Of a DNA stretch of 64,000 nucleotides, positions 35,101 to 44,327 are shown piece after piece. Source of the DNA: Chelativorans intermedius. Lineage in GTDB: Bacteria > Pseudomonadota > Alphaproteobacteria > Rhizobiales > Rhizobiaceae. The DNA lies in contig NZ_JAODNW010000018.1 of the NCBI RefSeq assembly GCF_025398255.1, positions 1-64,000 on the forward strand, written 5' to 3'. The position numbers and the translations under genes are program-made. Numbering within the stretch: the stretch's first letter is position 1; each line of letters opens with the position of its first letter. Below the pieces are notes generated by a model. It was not told the DNA's origin and made no database searches. It saw only the letters and a list, made by a program, of their open reading frames with translations.

Positions 35101-35912
35101 GACGCGGCCATGGCGACGGTCTTCCTGGCGCGTTCGGCGCGTGTGCGCGCATCCCAGGGCATGTCGCCCTTTTCCACCATGTCCTCGAGGGACTGCCAGT
35201 CGCGCAACGTATCCATCGAGCGCCAGAAGCCCTTATGCTTGTAGGCCATCAGCTGATCCGCCTCGATCAGCCGGCGGAAGGGCTCGATGACCAGTTCCTC
35301 GCCTTCGCGCATGAAGTCGAAGATTTCGGGGCGCATGATGAAGTATCCGCCGTTGATCCAGATGTCGGAGCGGTCCGAGGTCACGAACTGGCGTACGGAG
35401 CCATCGGCGGCGATGTCGGCCAGGTGATAGGTGAGCGGCGGGCGGACCGCCAGAAAACAGGCCAGCTTGCCGCTGGCCTCGAAAAGCCTGGTCATTTCGT
35501 CGAGGTCCACATCGGTCAGTCCGTCGCTGTAGTTGGCGAGGAACATTCTTTCGTTCCTCACGTGGTGGCGGGCTGCCCACAGCCGCTCGCCGATGTTGCG
35601 CCAGATGCCCGTGTCGATCAGCGTGACGCGCCAGTCGCTGTCGGTCTCGTTGAGAAGCTGGACGTTCTGGCCCCCGGCGGTGATCACGCAGTCGGCGAAG
35701 GTCTGGGGCCGGCTGTTGAGGAAGAACTCCTTGATGACATTGGCCTTGTAGCCAAGGCACAGGACGAAGTCCTTGTGCCCGTAGTCGCTGTAATATTGCA
35801 TCACGTGACGCAGGATCGGCTGGTGTCCGAGCGGGATCATGGGCTTGGGCACCGCCTCGGAATACTCGCGGATGCGGGTGCCCAGACCGCCGCAGAACAG
35901 AACGACCTTCAT
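35097..35912 (-). CDS. rfbF: Glucose-1-phosphate cytidylyltransferase
   Basis: This 271-residue nucleotidyltransferase makes CDP-glucose, the entry point to CDP-dideoxy and CDP-branched sugars. The N-terminal motif VVLFCGGLGTRIREYSEAVP-KP covers about residues 3-24. ILRHVMQYYSDYGHKDFVLC, FLANYSDGLTDVD and FWRSMDTLRDWQSLE match RfbF closely. The ATG at 35912 overlaps the methyltransferase stop by four bases. No CDP-glucose 4,6-dehydratase (rfbG) is recognised in the window, which is unusual for an rfbF locus. Confidence 0.92.
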   Translation of the reverse strand: MKVVLFCGGLGTRIREYSEAVPKPMIPLGHQPILRHVMQYYSDYGHKDFVLCLGYKANVIKEFFLNSRPQTFADCVITAGGQNVQLLNETDSDWRVTLIDTGIWRNIGERLWAARHHVRNERMFLANYSDGLTDVDLDEMTRLFEASGKLACFLAVRPPLTYHLADIAADGSVRQFVTSDRSDIWINGGYFIMRPEIFDFMREGEELVIEPFRRLIEADQLMAYKHKGFWRSMDTLRDWQSLEDMVEKGDMPWDARTRAERARKTVAMAAS

Positions 35913-37204
35913 CTCGCCACCTCCTTCGGATCGAACACGCTGACAAACGGAATCGGCACGACGAACCTGGCGCCCCATGCGCCCACATGCGCCATCTGGC
36001 GCACGATCTCGTCCTTCAGATTCCACGGCAGGATGAGGATGTAGTCGGGCTTCGCCTCGTCGATGGCGCTGACCGGCCGGATCGGTATGTGCATGCCCGG
36101 CGTGAAGCGGCCGTGCTTGTAGGGATTCCGGTCGACCGTGAAATCGAGGAAGTCCGTACCGATGGCGCAATAGTTGAGCAGGGTGTTGCCCTTGCCTGGC
36201 GCGCCATAGCCGCAAATCCGCTTTCCCTCGTTCTTGGCCGAGACGAGAAAGGACAGCAGGTCGCGCTTTGCGCGCTGTGCCCGCGTGGAGAAGGAGGTGT
36301 AGGTGTCGATCCTTGTCAGGCCGAATTGTCTTTCCCGCTCGATGAGTTGGCCGACGCGGGGGCTTTCGGCGTGCCGGCTCGATCGACGTGCCAGATAGAC
36401 ACGAAGCGAACCGCCATGGGTCGAAAGTTCCTCCACATCAATCAGCTTCAGCCCGTGCCTTTCGGCAAGCTTTCCCACCGTGAGCAGCGAGAAGTAGGAG
36501 AAATGCTCATGGTAGATGGTGTCGAACTGATTTTCCGCGATCAGCGCCTCGATATGGGGAAATTCGAGCGTGATGACGCCCTCGGGCTTGAGCAGTCGTT
36601 CCATTCCGGCGACGAAATCGTTGAGATCCGGCACCTGCGCCAGCACATTGTTGCCGATGATGAGGTCCGCGCTCCGTCCTTCGGCGGCAAGCCGGCCCGC
36701 AAGGGCGACACCGAAGAAGTCGACGCACGTCGGAATGCCTTTCTCGATCGCCACCTTCGCGACATTTGCCGCAGGCTCCACGCCGAGCACGGGAATGCCC
36801 TGCGGCAGGAAATGCTGGAGCAGATAGCCGTCATTGCTGGCCAGCTCCACGACGAGGCTCTGCGGGCCGAGGTTCAGGCGCTCCTTGATGGCAAGGCAGT
36901 AGCGCCGTGCGTGCTCCACCCAGCTCGTCGAGAACGAGGAGAAATAGGCATACTCGGTGAAAATGGCGCGGGGAGTGAGATACTCTCTCAGTTGCACCAG
37001 GAAGCAGTCATCGCAAACCAGGACATGCAGAGGATAGTAGGCCTCCATCTGGTCGAGCTGGTCGATGCCGAGAAAGCTCTCGCAAGGCGGCGACATTCCG
37101 AGATTGACAAATGTATGTTCGAGCGGTTTCCCGCACTGCCGGCACGTGGCTGCCGGGCCAATGGCGTGCGTTTGCCTGTCCGCCTTGGCGGCCTGTATGT
37201 TCAT
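35909..37204 (-). CDS. Sugar C-methyltransferase (zinc-binding, SAM-dependent)
   Basis: A 431-residue methyltransferase of the NovU/TylC3/EvaC type, which adds a branching methyl to 4-keto nucleotide sugars. The N-terminal zinc domain has C21, C24, C64 and C67. The SAM motif VVELASNDGYLLQHF is in the middle, YHEHFSYFSL follows, and the C-terminal Methyltransf_14 domain has GYGAPGKGNTLLNYC. It overlaps rfbF by four bases. The product is probably a C-methyl-branched CDP-deoxysugar. Confidence 0.88.
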   Translation of the reverse strand: MNIQAAKADRQTHAIGPAATCRQCGKPLEHTFVNLGMSPPCESFLGIDQLDQMEAYYPLHVLVCDDCFLVQLREYLTPRAIFTEYAYFSSFSTSWVEHARRYCLAIKERLNLGPQSLVVELASNDGYLLQHFLPQGIPVLGVEPAANVAKVAIEKGIPTCVDFFGVALAGRLAAEGRSADLIIGNNVLAQVPDLNDFVAGMERLLKPEGVITLEFPHIEALIAENQFDTIYHEHFSYFSLLTVGKLAERHGLKLIDVEELSTHGGSLRVYLARRSSRHAESPRVGQLIERERQFGLTRIDTYTSFSTRAQRAKRDLLSFLVSAKNEGKRICGYGAPGKGNTLLNYCAIGTDFLDFTVDRNPYKHGRFTPGMHIPIRPVSAIDEAKPDYILILPWNLKDEIVRQMAHVGAWGARFVVPIPFVSVFDPKEVAR

Positions 37205-37452
37205 GCCCGCCTCCAAATCGTGAAAGCCGCCGATCCCCGGCCTGGATCGCGCCGCCGGTCCCTTGCGGTCACGTGGCCTTGTGTCATCCTGCGCAAGGAT
37301 ACCCGGCTGTCCTTTTGCCGCCGACCTGTCATTACGGTTTTCGCCATCATCCAAACGGCGCATGCGGCGTCTTTTCCGGCAGTCTGAAAAGGGGATGGCA
37401 TCGGGCTGCGCGGCGCTGCCTTCGCCCTCGATTGGCCGATTTGCCGAAAGGC

Positions 37453-38808
37453 TCAGCCTTCCGGTGCAGGTCGGTCGGCGGTCTGGTCGCTCACCGTTCC
37501 GAGCAGCCCGTTGTCATGCAGACGCCGCGCAGCGTCGGCGATCTCGGCATAGGGGAGTCCCGAGCGCTCGGCCATGGCAAGCAGGGAGTGCCGGCCGTCG
37601 GCCAGATTGAGCACCCACAGAAGCGCCATGGTCGCCTGGCCGGTCTTCCTGCCGCCCGTTGCGGCGTAGAGGCCGCGCCTGCCCAGTTGCGGCTCGCCCA
37701 TGGGACAAAGGCTGAGGGGTGTCCAATTCCCTTCGGCGATCTCGATGGCCTGCCTGACGAGATGGTAGGACTCTCCAAGATACCGGGGGCGGATGAAGGA
37801 GAGATTGTCGGCCGAGGTGTGGTATTCGCGGAAGGTTCCGAAGAGGCTGCGCTGGAAAAGGCCAACGGGCAGATTGAAGCCGGGCGAGCAATATTGGCGC
37901 TCGTCATAGCCATAGGGAAAGAAGTCGAGAACACGTCCGCGCGGTTGGCTGTCGCGCAAGAGGCAGGCCATCGCGCGGTCGATGAAGGCATCCCCCTGAC
38001 GGCTGCGCTTGTAGGTGGGGCCGCCGCCGTCGCCGACGCATGAAACGATGAGACCGTGGTCGATTCGTGCCGCGGCCGTCTCGTTTCCGTGCAGCCAGGC
38101 CAGGGCGCCGATGGTGCCCGGCGCAAAGATGAAGCGGTAGCTGAGCCGCGTGCTGCGTCTTGACAGCTCCTGCGCCAGGAGGGTCAGCAGCGCCAGGCCG
38201 GAGCAGTTGTCGTTTGCGAGCGAAGGATGGCAGATGTGCGCCGACAGGAGGAATTCCCGCTCGCTTTCGCCGCGGTGCAGATACTCTCCATAGGTCAGGT
38301 GCCCGTCGGAAAGCTCGGCGTCGACACGCACTTCATAAGGCCCATCCGGCAGCGCCTCAAATTGCCGATGCGCCATGCAGAAGCCCCATGTCTCCGCGTA
38401 GTAGGAGGTTCGGTAGGGAATGAGGTCGGGTTGTTGAGGCAGGGTGTGAACATGCTGCTTGAGCTCGTCCAGGCCCACCGTTGCATGGATTGGCGCGCTG
38501 TAGTTCACGACGTGCAGGTTGTTTTCCGCGAAATCGACGATCCTGTGGCCGGAAGCATCCTTGATCCAGGCTTCACGGATGTTCCATTCCTTCGGAACCG
38601 TCCAGTCGAACAGCCGGTTTCCCGTGGGAATTTCGACGCGGCGCAGATCGATGTGACGGGCGAGGATGTCGAGGGTCTGTCGCACGCCGGCGCCGGTGAT
38701 GCTGCGGCATATCGGATAGATTTCGCTGGCCAGCGCATGGATCGCCTCGCCGATCTCGCTGTCCACCGTGTCGGGTGACGGCGGATGGGTGTCGGCCTGC
38801 GGGCTCAT
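37453..38808 (-). CDS. DUF4910 aminopeptidase-like protein
   Basis: A 451-residue protein of the DUF4910 family: a DUF2172-like N-terminal insert (FDWTVPKEWNIREAWI at about 67-82), an M28-like zinc aminopeptidase core with LSAHICHPSLANDNCSG and YHTSADNLSF, and a C-terminal winged helix (about 385-440). Despite the peptidase fold, members are found mostly in polysaccharide and nucleotide-sugar loci, and no reaction is established that I know of. It lies 15 bp after the epimerase gene in the leftward cassette. There is no signal peptide, so it acts in the cytosol, perhaps deacylating or hydrolysing an amide on the sugar. Confidence 0.85.
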   Translation of the reverse strand: MSPQADTHPPSPDTVDSEIGEAIHALASEIYPICRSITGAGVRQTLDILARHIDLRRVEIPTGNRLFDWTVPKEWNIREAWIKDASGHRIVDFAENNLHVVNYSAPIHATVGLDELKQHVHTLPQQPDLIPYRTSYYAETWGFCMAHRQFEALPDGPYEVRVDAELSDGHLTYGEYLHRGESEREFLLSAHICHPSLANDNCSGLALLTLLAQELSRRSTRLSYRFIFAPGTIGALAWLHGNETAAARIDHGLIVSCVGDGGGPTYKRSRQGDAFIDRAMACLLRDSQPRGRVLDFFPYGYDERQYCSPGFNLPVGLFQRSLFGTFREYHTSADNLSFIRPRYLGESYHLVRQAIEIAEGNWTPLSLCPMGEPQLGRRGLYAATGGRKTGQATMALLWVLNLADGRHSLLAMAERSGLPYAEIADAARRLHDNGLLGTVSDQTADRPAPEG

Positions 38809-38823
38809 GATCCTGGTCTGCCG

Positions 38824-39894
38824 TCAGCCCGCCGCCGCAGCCAGCCTGCCGGCGGGATTTTCGGGCGCGGCGAAACGGAGGTCGGGCCGCAGGATGCCTT
38901 CGGCGAGAAGCATGCGAATATGGCTGATGCGCTGATAGCGCGGACCCTCGAACTCCTCCTTGGCGAGCCCGGCGCTGCGATAGGCCCTGTAGAGCTGCTC
39001 GGCACCGCGGCGCGCATCCCATCGCGCCTGGAACGCGGGCAGAATGCGGGCGATCTTTTCAAAGCTCACCCGGTAGGAGCGCTTGTCGGGGCCTGCATCG
39101 GCCGCAAATTCCAGCCGGCAGTCGGGCACGGTGTCGGCAACGATCCGGGCGATGTCGCGGATGCGGTAATTGTGCTCCGTCCGCCCGACATTGAACGCTT
39201 CGTTGTGGACGGTCTGCCTCGGTGCGGCGAGGCCGGCGATGAAGGCACGACAGATATCTTCCACGTGGACGATGGGCCGCCAGGGGCTGCCGTCGGACTT
39301 CAGGAAGATCTTGCCTTCGGTCACCGCCCAGGCGACCAGATTGTTGAGCACGATGTCGAAGCGCAGCAGCGGCGACAGGCCATAGGCGGTGGCGGGCCGG
39401 AAGTAGGTGGGGCAGAAGTCGCGGTCTGCCAGTGCTGCAATATCACGCTCGGCGCGGACCTTGGACCATCCATAGGCCGTCACGGGCTGCAGCGCCCCGG
39501 TCTCGTCGACAAGGTCGTCGCCCGAAAGGCCGTAGTTGCTGCAGGATGAGGCGTAGAGAAAGCGCCCGACTCCGGCCTTCTTGGCGGCTTTGGCAAAGCG
39601 AACGCTTCCGTGATGGTTGATCTCATAGGTTGTTTCGGGGTCGAGATTGCCCAAGGGATCGTTCGACAGCGCTGCCAGATGGATGACCGCATCGAATCCT
39701 TCGAGTTCGCCGGGGGTCACGTCGCGGATGTCCTTGCAGATCTCGGGGATGGCGACGGGCTTGCCGCCAGGCGCGTAGGCGCAGCGCCGGTAGAGGCCGC
39801 AGTCATAACCGCAGACCTCGTGGCCGGCCTCGAGCAGTTTGCCGATCATAACCGAACCGATGTAACCACGGTGGCCCGTCAGCAGAACCTTCAT
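38824..39894 (-). CDS. NAD-dependent epimerase/dehydratase family protein
   Basis: An extended short-chain dehydrogenase of 356 residues that works on nucleotide sugars. The cofactor motif [10 protein letters not shown] is at about 7-16. The catalytic Y and K lie in YGWSKVRAE (YxxxK), with [10 protein letters not shown] before it. [20 protein letters not shown] and [12 protein letters not shown] are typical of this family. It could be the 4,6-dehydratase, a C4 reductase or an epimerase of the CDP-sugar made by this cassette; the sequence does not decide. Lack of a separate rfbG makes the dehydratase role worth testing. Its tail from about 330 is polar. Confidence 0.85.
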   Translation of the reverse strand: MKVLLTGHRGYIGSVMIGKLLEAGHEVCGYDCGLYRRCAYAPGGKPVAIPEICKDIRDVTPGELEGFDAVIHLAALSNDPLGNLDPETTYEINHHGSVRFAKAAKKAGVGRFLYASSCSNYGLSGDDLVDETGALQPVTAYGWSKVRAERDIAALADRDFCPTYFRPATAYGLSPLLRFDIVLNNLVAWAVTEGKIFLKSDGSPWRPIVHVEDICRAFIAGLAAPRQTVHNEAFNVGRTEHNYRIRDIARIVADTVPDCRLEFAADAGPDKRSYRVSFEKIARILPAFQARWDARRGAEQLYRAYRSAGLAKEEFEGPRYQRISHIRMLLAEGILRPDLRFAAPENPAGRLAAAAG

Positions 39895-40386
39895 GATCTT
39901 GCAAGCTCCCGAGCGGAAAGGGGCAGGACTGCACGCAACGGGACAGACCCGAACAATCCTCGCAAGCCTTCATAGCAGCGGGCAGAATGGGCGGCGATGC
40001 AGCCGATCGGCTTATCGGTAGGCGGTGCGCCGTTTCCGGGTCAGTCTTTTGGAAGGCCGGTTACCGCTTCCGGTGGGCATCCCGCCTCCATGGCTTCGCC
40101 CAGCGCCCGGCAGGGCCACGAAAGGCGCATGTCCGGACATTCCGGCATCTGCAGGATGCCCGTGCTTCCGCCTTTCGGCGGGCTGCCGGTGCCTCTCGTA
40201 TCAGGGGGCTCGTCCGTTCGGCTTGCAGCCCGAAAGGGCAGCGCATGCTAGACTGTGATTGGCCGTTGCGGCGGTTCCTCGCAATCCCCGGTCCGCTGGC
40301 GGCTGGACCGCCCGTGTCAAGCCCCCTCTGCACGGGCGGTCATTTTTCGACCGGGTGGCGCGAAGGGGCGTGGACCCGAAGCGCTG
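39895..40386. other. Long intergenic region without a supportable gene
   Basis: About 490 bp between the aminotransferase and epimerase genes. Frames of 180 codons or fewer here show no family match or RBS and run into the repeat. It probably holds an internal promoter for the leftward cassette. I see no mobile-element ends. Confidence 0.5.
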
Positions 40387-40491
40387 CTACAGCATTTTGC
40401 AGCCAGATGGAATCACCTGGCGTCGCACAAATGCGGCAAAAACAAAGAGATGGACCGGATCAGCGTTTCATTGAAACGATGAACCGGTCTA
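40387..40491. repeat. Rhizobial-type palindromic intergenic repeat
   Basis: A roughly 105-bp element starting CTACAGCATTTTGCAG and ending GAACCGGTCTAG. It has an imperfect hairpin, CCAGAT-GGAATC-ACCTGG (40403-40420), an A-rich middle, and a 35-bp imperfect palindrome (40454-40488) around the perfect core CGTTTCA-T-TGAAACG. I remember very similar units scattered in Rhizobiales genomes; this is from memory and not checked. The TAG stop of the aminotransferase gene lies in its last bases. It may act as a terminator or mRNA-end element. Confidence 0.65.
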
Positions 40492-41865
40492 GGATGCGGC
40501 GTCGGCCGGGGCCGCCCGCGCCGACCCATGGGGCTGGTTGAAGCGGCGATAGACGATCTGTGACGGCCTACCGACGAGGTGGCGCTCCACGCCATCTTCC
40601 AGGGCACGGGCATAGATCACGAGCGCTGCCTCGAAGGCCCCGATCGTGCGGGTGATGTCTTCGTCGTCATGGCTGTAGCTGACGACAAGCGAGGGCATCA
40701 GCACGCCTCGGCGGATCGTCTCCTGCAACAGGAGGGAGCGAAAGGCCTGCGAGGGCCTGCCATCGGGGCCGAGGGTGGCATACATCAGGCAGCATGGCCG
40801 GCCGACAATCTTGACGAACGCCTCAAGTCGGTGAAGTCGAATGACGTTCTCCAGCCCCTCCTTGAGCGCGCGGCCCTGCCGGTGAAGGTGCTCGATGACG
40901 GGTTCTCCGCCATATATGCGCATCGTAGCCATCGCCGCTGCCAGCGCGTGTGTCTCTGCCCCATGCGTGGTCGAAAGGAGGAACACCCGCGGCCTGTCGG
41001 TGTGGTCGAGCCCGCCGAGGCGCATGAATTCGCGTTTGCCCGCCAGCGCAGAGACGGAGAAGCCGTTGGCGAACGCCTTTCCGAAGCACGACAGGTCGGG
41101 CTCGACGCCGTAGAGGTGCTGGGCGCCGCGGGCGTGCCAGCGAAAGCCCGTAATCATCTCGTCCAGGATGAAGAGCGCACCTTCCTCCCGGCAGATGTTA
41201 CGGACCTTGTGCAGGAAGTTCTCGCGCGGCTCCTCGGTTCGCGCCGGCTCCAGGATCACGGCTGCGATCTGCCCGCGATGGCGCGCAAACAGCGCCTGCA
41301 CGCTTTCGATGTCATTGTAGCGAAAGGAAACGGTGCGTTCCCGCACAGCCTCGGGAATGCCGGCATTCATCGGCGTTGTCGCGATGAACCAGTCATCGGT
41401 GGAGAAGAACGGGTGGTCGGCACAGATGGCGATGAGCTCCCGGCCGGTATAGGCGCGTGCCAGACGCACCGCGCCCGAGGTGGCATCGGAGCCGTCCTTG
41501 CAGAATTTCACCATTTCGGCGGAGGGGATGAGGTCCAGGAACGTCTCGGCACATTCAACCTCGATCCGGGACGGCCGCGTGAAGTTCGCACCGGCACCGA
41601 GGGCTTCCCTGACCGCCTGCAGGACCGGGGGATAGGCGTGACCGAGACCCACCGCGCGGTTGCCCATGCCGTATTCGATGAATTCGTTGCCGTCGACATC
41701 CCAGACGTGACTGCCGAGGCCGTGGTCGATAAAGCCAGGTGCCAGAAGGGGATATTGATCGTCACCCTTCGCATAGGTGTGGCAGCCGCCGGGAATGACC
41801 CGGTGGGCGCGTGCCCGAAGCGCCTCGGAGACGCGGAAATCGAGGATCGGTGGGTGCATCGTCAC
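40489..41865 (-). CDS. Class III aminotransferase, glutamate-1-semialdehyde aminomutase-like
   Basis: A PLP-dependent enzyme of 458 residues, HemL-like in fold. Visible are GNEFIEYGMGNRAVGLGHAYP (in part: YGMGNRAVGLGHAYP), FCKDGSDATSGAVRLARAYT, the PLP aspartate region LFILDEMITGFRWH, and the Schiff-base lysine in CFGKAFANGF. It is unlikely to be the real HemL because it sits in a polysaccharide cassette and has a longer C-terminus. It probably transfers an amino group to a keto-sugar or side chain. It is the first gene of the leftward cassette, and its stop codon lies inside a rhizobial repeat. Confidence 0.85.
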   Translation of the reverse strand: MTMHPPILDFRVSEALRARAHRVIPGGCHTYAKGDDQYPLLAPGFIDHGLGSHVWDVDGNEFIEYGMGNRAVGLGHAYPPVLQAVREALGAGANFTRPSRIEVECAETFLDLIPSAEMVKFCKDGSDATSGAVRLARAYTGRELIAICADHPFFSTDDWFIATTPMNAGIPEAVRERTVSFRYNDIESVQALFARHRGQIAAVILEPARTEEPRENFLHKVRNICREEGALFILDEMITGFRWHARGAQHLYGVEPDLSCFGKAFANGFSVSALAGKREFMRLGGLDHTDRPRVFLLSTTHGAETHALAAAMATMRIYGGEPVIEHLHRQGRALKEGLENVIRLHRLEAFVKIVGRPCCLMYATLGPDGRPSQAFRSLLLQETIRRGVLMPSLVVSYSHDDEDITRTIGAFEAALVIYARALEDGVERHLVGRPSQIVYRRFNQPHGSARAAPADAAS

Positions 41866-42259
41866 GTCCGCCCTGCACTCTGTTCGCGTCCTGGCAGTCT
41901 AGCGCAGACCACGCCGAATGCGCCTCGGCCTTAAGGCGTGGACCCTTGGCCGAAAGGGGCTGGTGGGAGGGCATGTGCGGCTGCGGAAGGGCCTTGTCCC
42001 CTGCCTGCGTGATTTCGTGGCCGGGACAGCCGGCCCGCCGGGTCCTACCCCCTTTGGTGGCGTTTTCCGCATTGCGGTGGGGGGCTACCCTGAACCCTCT
42101 CGTTGTGGAGGATGAGGATCAACGCTTCCGTCATGTCCAGGCTTCTTTTCCTTGGCGCGGTCTCTGCGCGCACCGCCCCCTGCGCCGGGTTGCGCGCCTC
42201 GCCCGAAGTCTGTGCATTGGATGCCCCTTCGGCCATTTTGCAGCGAAGCGGAGGCGGCC
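41866..42259. other. Divergent intergenic region between cassette and ExoP-like gene
   Basis: About 394 bp with no supportable gene; an in-frame extension of the ExoP-like frame to 42152 has no RBS or match. It should hold promoters for the leftward CDP-sugar cassette and the rightward chain-length/initiation genes. No distinct operator was identified. Confidence 0.5.
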
Positions 42260-44116
42260 ATGCTTGAACGCAGTCGCCCTCGTGCTCTCGAAAGCGATAT
42301 TTTCCCCGAACGCGGCCGCGACGGGGAGTTCATCAGCCTCTCGGACATATTGCTTTTCACAAGAAGCAATTTTCTGTCGATTGTGCTTTTTGCGTTGCTG
42401 GGGGTGCTTGTGGCGGCCTTCTTCATCGTCACCGGCGACAAGATATACACGGCACGCACACAGATTCTGATTGAGCCGAAGATTCCTCAGCTCCTGCAGC
42501 AGCAGGCGGCGGAGGTGAACCTTTCGCTCGACACCTCCCAGGTGGAAACCCAGCTTGCCGTGCTGCGCTCCGAGAAGATCGCCATGATGGTGATCGATGA
42601 ACTCAACCTTGCCCAGCATCCCGGCTTCAGGGAGTTGAGCGAGACCACCATGATCAAGCGGCTGCAGCGCCTGGCCGCGCTTCTGGTGGAGACCTTCGAT
42701 CTTGGGGGCATCGATTTCCTGAACGCCCTGGCCAGGGGCGTGGACGAGGACATGTCGATTGCAGCGTCGGCCGTGGCTTCGGCGGATGATCCGGCTTTTG
42801 AGATCAGGCGCCGGGCGATCGACGCGTTCGGCGAGGGGCTGGCGGTCAACAGGGTGGGCGTTTCCTACGCCATCGACATTTTCTTCAGATCCCGGGATGC
42901 TGCGCTTTCCGCACGTGTCGCCAATGCGACGGCGGAGGCCTTCATGCGCGAGCAACTGGAGACGCGAACGGCGGCCGCCAGCGAGGGGCTCAAATGGCTT
43001 CAGGACCGCATCGACGAGGTGCGCGCCCAGATGAACGAAGCCGTGCAGATCGCCCAGGAGTTTCGCGCCCGGCATGACTATCGGATAGGAAGCCGGCTTG
43101 ACGGCGCCCAGGAGGGTGTGACCGGACCCACACTCGAGGAGTTGGAGGTGACGGCCGACACCTATCGCAAGATGTATGAGAGCCTGCTTGCCGCATTCAC
43201 GAGCTCGGTGGATCAGAAGCCCTATCTGATTGCCGATGCGCGGGTTATTACCACGGCGACGCGTCCGCTTGGGCCCAGCCACCCGCGCAAGTCCCTGATG
43301 CTGGCCTTCGGTCTCACCGCGGGCCTCATGGCCGGAATCGGGCTTGCCTTCAGCCGACACCTGCTTGACCGAACGATCCGCTCGCCGCGTCAGATCCGCC
43401 AGGAGCTTGGAACGGACTGCATCGGCGAACTGCCGGTGGTGCGGTTTCGCCGGGGTGGTTTTGGCCGTCTTGACGAGGTGTCGAGATGCCGTCATTCGGC
43501 TTTTGCCACGAATCTTCAGAGCGCGCGCGCCGCCATTGCGGTGGCCGATGGCGTCCAGTCTGTGAGGTTGATCGGCATCACGTCGGCCCTGCCAGGCGAT
43601 GGCAAGAGCACGGTGGCCGCCAATCTGGCAGCGCTCTATGCGCAATCGGGCCTGCGCACGCTGCTCATCGACGTCGATCTGAACCATTGCGCCTTGACGC
43701 GCGAACTGCTGCGAACCTCGACGGGAACGTCGGAGGCGGAAGACGATGAGGCCGGCGGCGGAATCCTTCGGATGGAGGGGCGGCTTTACGAATTCATGCC
43801 CGCCACGGCGGCGAAGGCCCACAATCTTCTCTCTCCGAAGAGATTGCAGGAGAAGCTGAAGGAGCTGGCGCGCTATGAGATGGTGGTGGTCGACCTGCCA
43901 TCCTTCATGTCCGGCGTCTCCGCTGTGGAAATTGCCTCGCTGCTCGACGGGGTGGTGATCGTCGCCGAATGGCGCAGCACGCCGCTCGACCTGCTGGTCG
44001 AACTCACGCGCACATTGCGGGCCGTCAAGGCCCCGCTGATCGGTGTGTTGATGACGCGGGTCCGTTTGCCCTCCATCCGCCGCCAACGGCGGGATTCGGC
44101 CGACCTGCCGCGCTGA
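42260..44116 (+). CDS. ExoP/Wzc-like polysaccharide co-polymerase with P-loop domain
   Basis: A 618-residue inner-membrane protein that controls chain length and export of the polysaccharide. A Wzz domain has TM1 at about 38-58 and TM2 at about 343-362, with a coiled-coil periplasmic part between them. The cytosolic CpsD/ExoP-like domain has Walker A ALPGDGKST (about 443-451), A' LLIDVDL and B VVVDLPSFMSG. The C-terminal tyrosine cluster of BY-kinases is absent, so autophosphorylation in the usual way is doubtful. GGAGGCGGCC precedes the ATG at 42260. The ExoY-like gene follows. Confidence 0.9.
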   Translation: MLERSRPRALESDIFPERGRDGEFISLSDILLFTRSNFLSIVLFALLGVLVAAFFIVTGDKIYTARTQILIEPKIPQLLQQQAAEVNLSLDTSQVETQLAVLRSEKIAMMVIDELNLAQHPGFRELSETTMIKRLQRLAALLVETFDLGGIDFLNALARGVDEDMSIAASAVASADDPAFEIRRRAIDAFGEGLAVNRVGVSYAIDIFFRSRDAALSARVANATAEAFMREQLETRTAAASEGLKWLQDRIDEVRAQMNEAVQIAQEFRARHDYRIGSRLDGAQEGVTGPTLEELEVTADTYRKMYESLLAAFTSSVDQKPYLIADARVITTATRPLGPSHPRKSLMLAFGLTAGLMAGIGLAFSRHLLDRTIRSPRQIRQELGTDCIGELPVVRFRRGGFGRLDEVSRCRHSAFATNLQSARAAIAVADGVQSVRLIGITSALPGDGKSTVAANLAALYAQSGLRTLLIDVDLNHCALTRELLRTSTGTSEAEDDEAGGGILRMEGRLYEFMPATAAKAHNLLSPKRLQEKLKELARYEMVVVDLPSFMSGVSAVEIASLLDGVVIVAEWRSTPLDLLVELTRTLRAVKAPLIGVLMTRVRLPSIRRQRRDSADLPR

Positions 44117-44327
44117 GCCAACAGCCGGAATGCGCCTCGGCGTTCCGCCGGGTTCGAGGCTTGCCGGGAAACGGGGCAATCTTGCGCAACGGGTGCCGCG
44201 ATCTCTAGCCTCTTAGGCGTAGGGCTGCCTGTCCCGAGCTGCTCTCCTACCTCCTTTGCCGTCCTTGCCGCCGAGGGCTTCCGGTTGAAACATTCCCATT
44301 GGAAACCTGCAAACATTGGCGGCCGCG

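Noticed and set aside
39987-40541. Plus-strand frame in the long spacer
   Set aside because: It runs through the palindromic repeat and into the aminotransferase 3' end, is Arg/Pro/Gly-rich, and has no family match.
40489-41865. Assignment of the aminotransferase as hemL
   Set aside because: The fold matches, but the cassette context and altered C-terminus argue for a sugar or side-chain aminotransferase; a true hemL should exist elsewhere.
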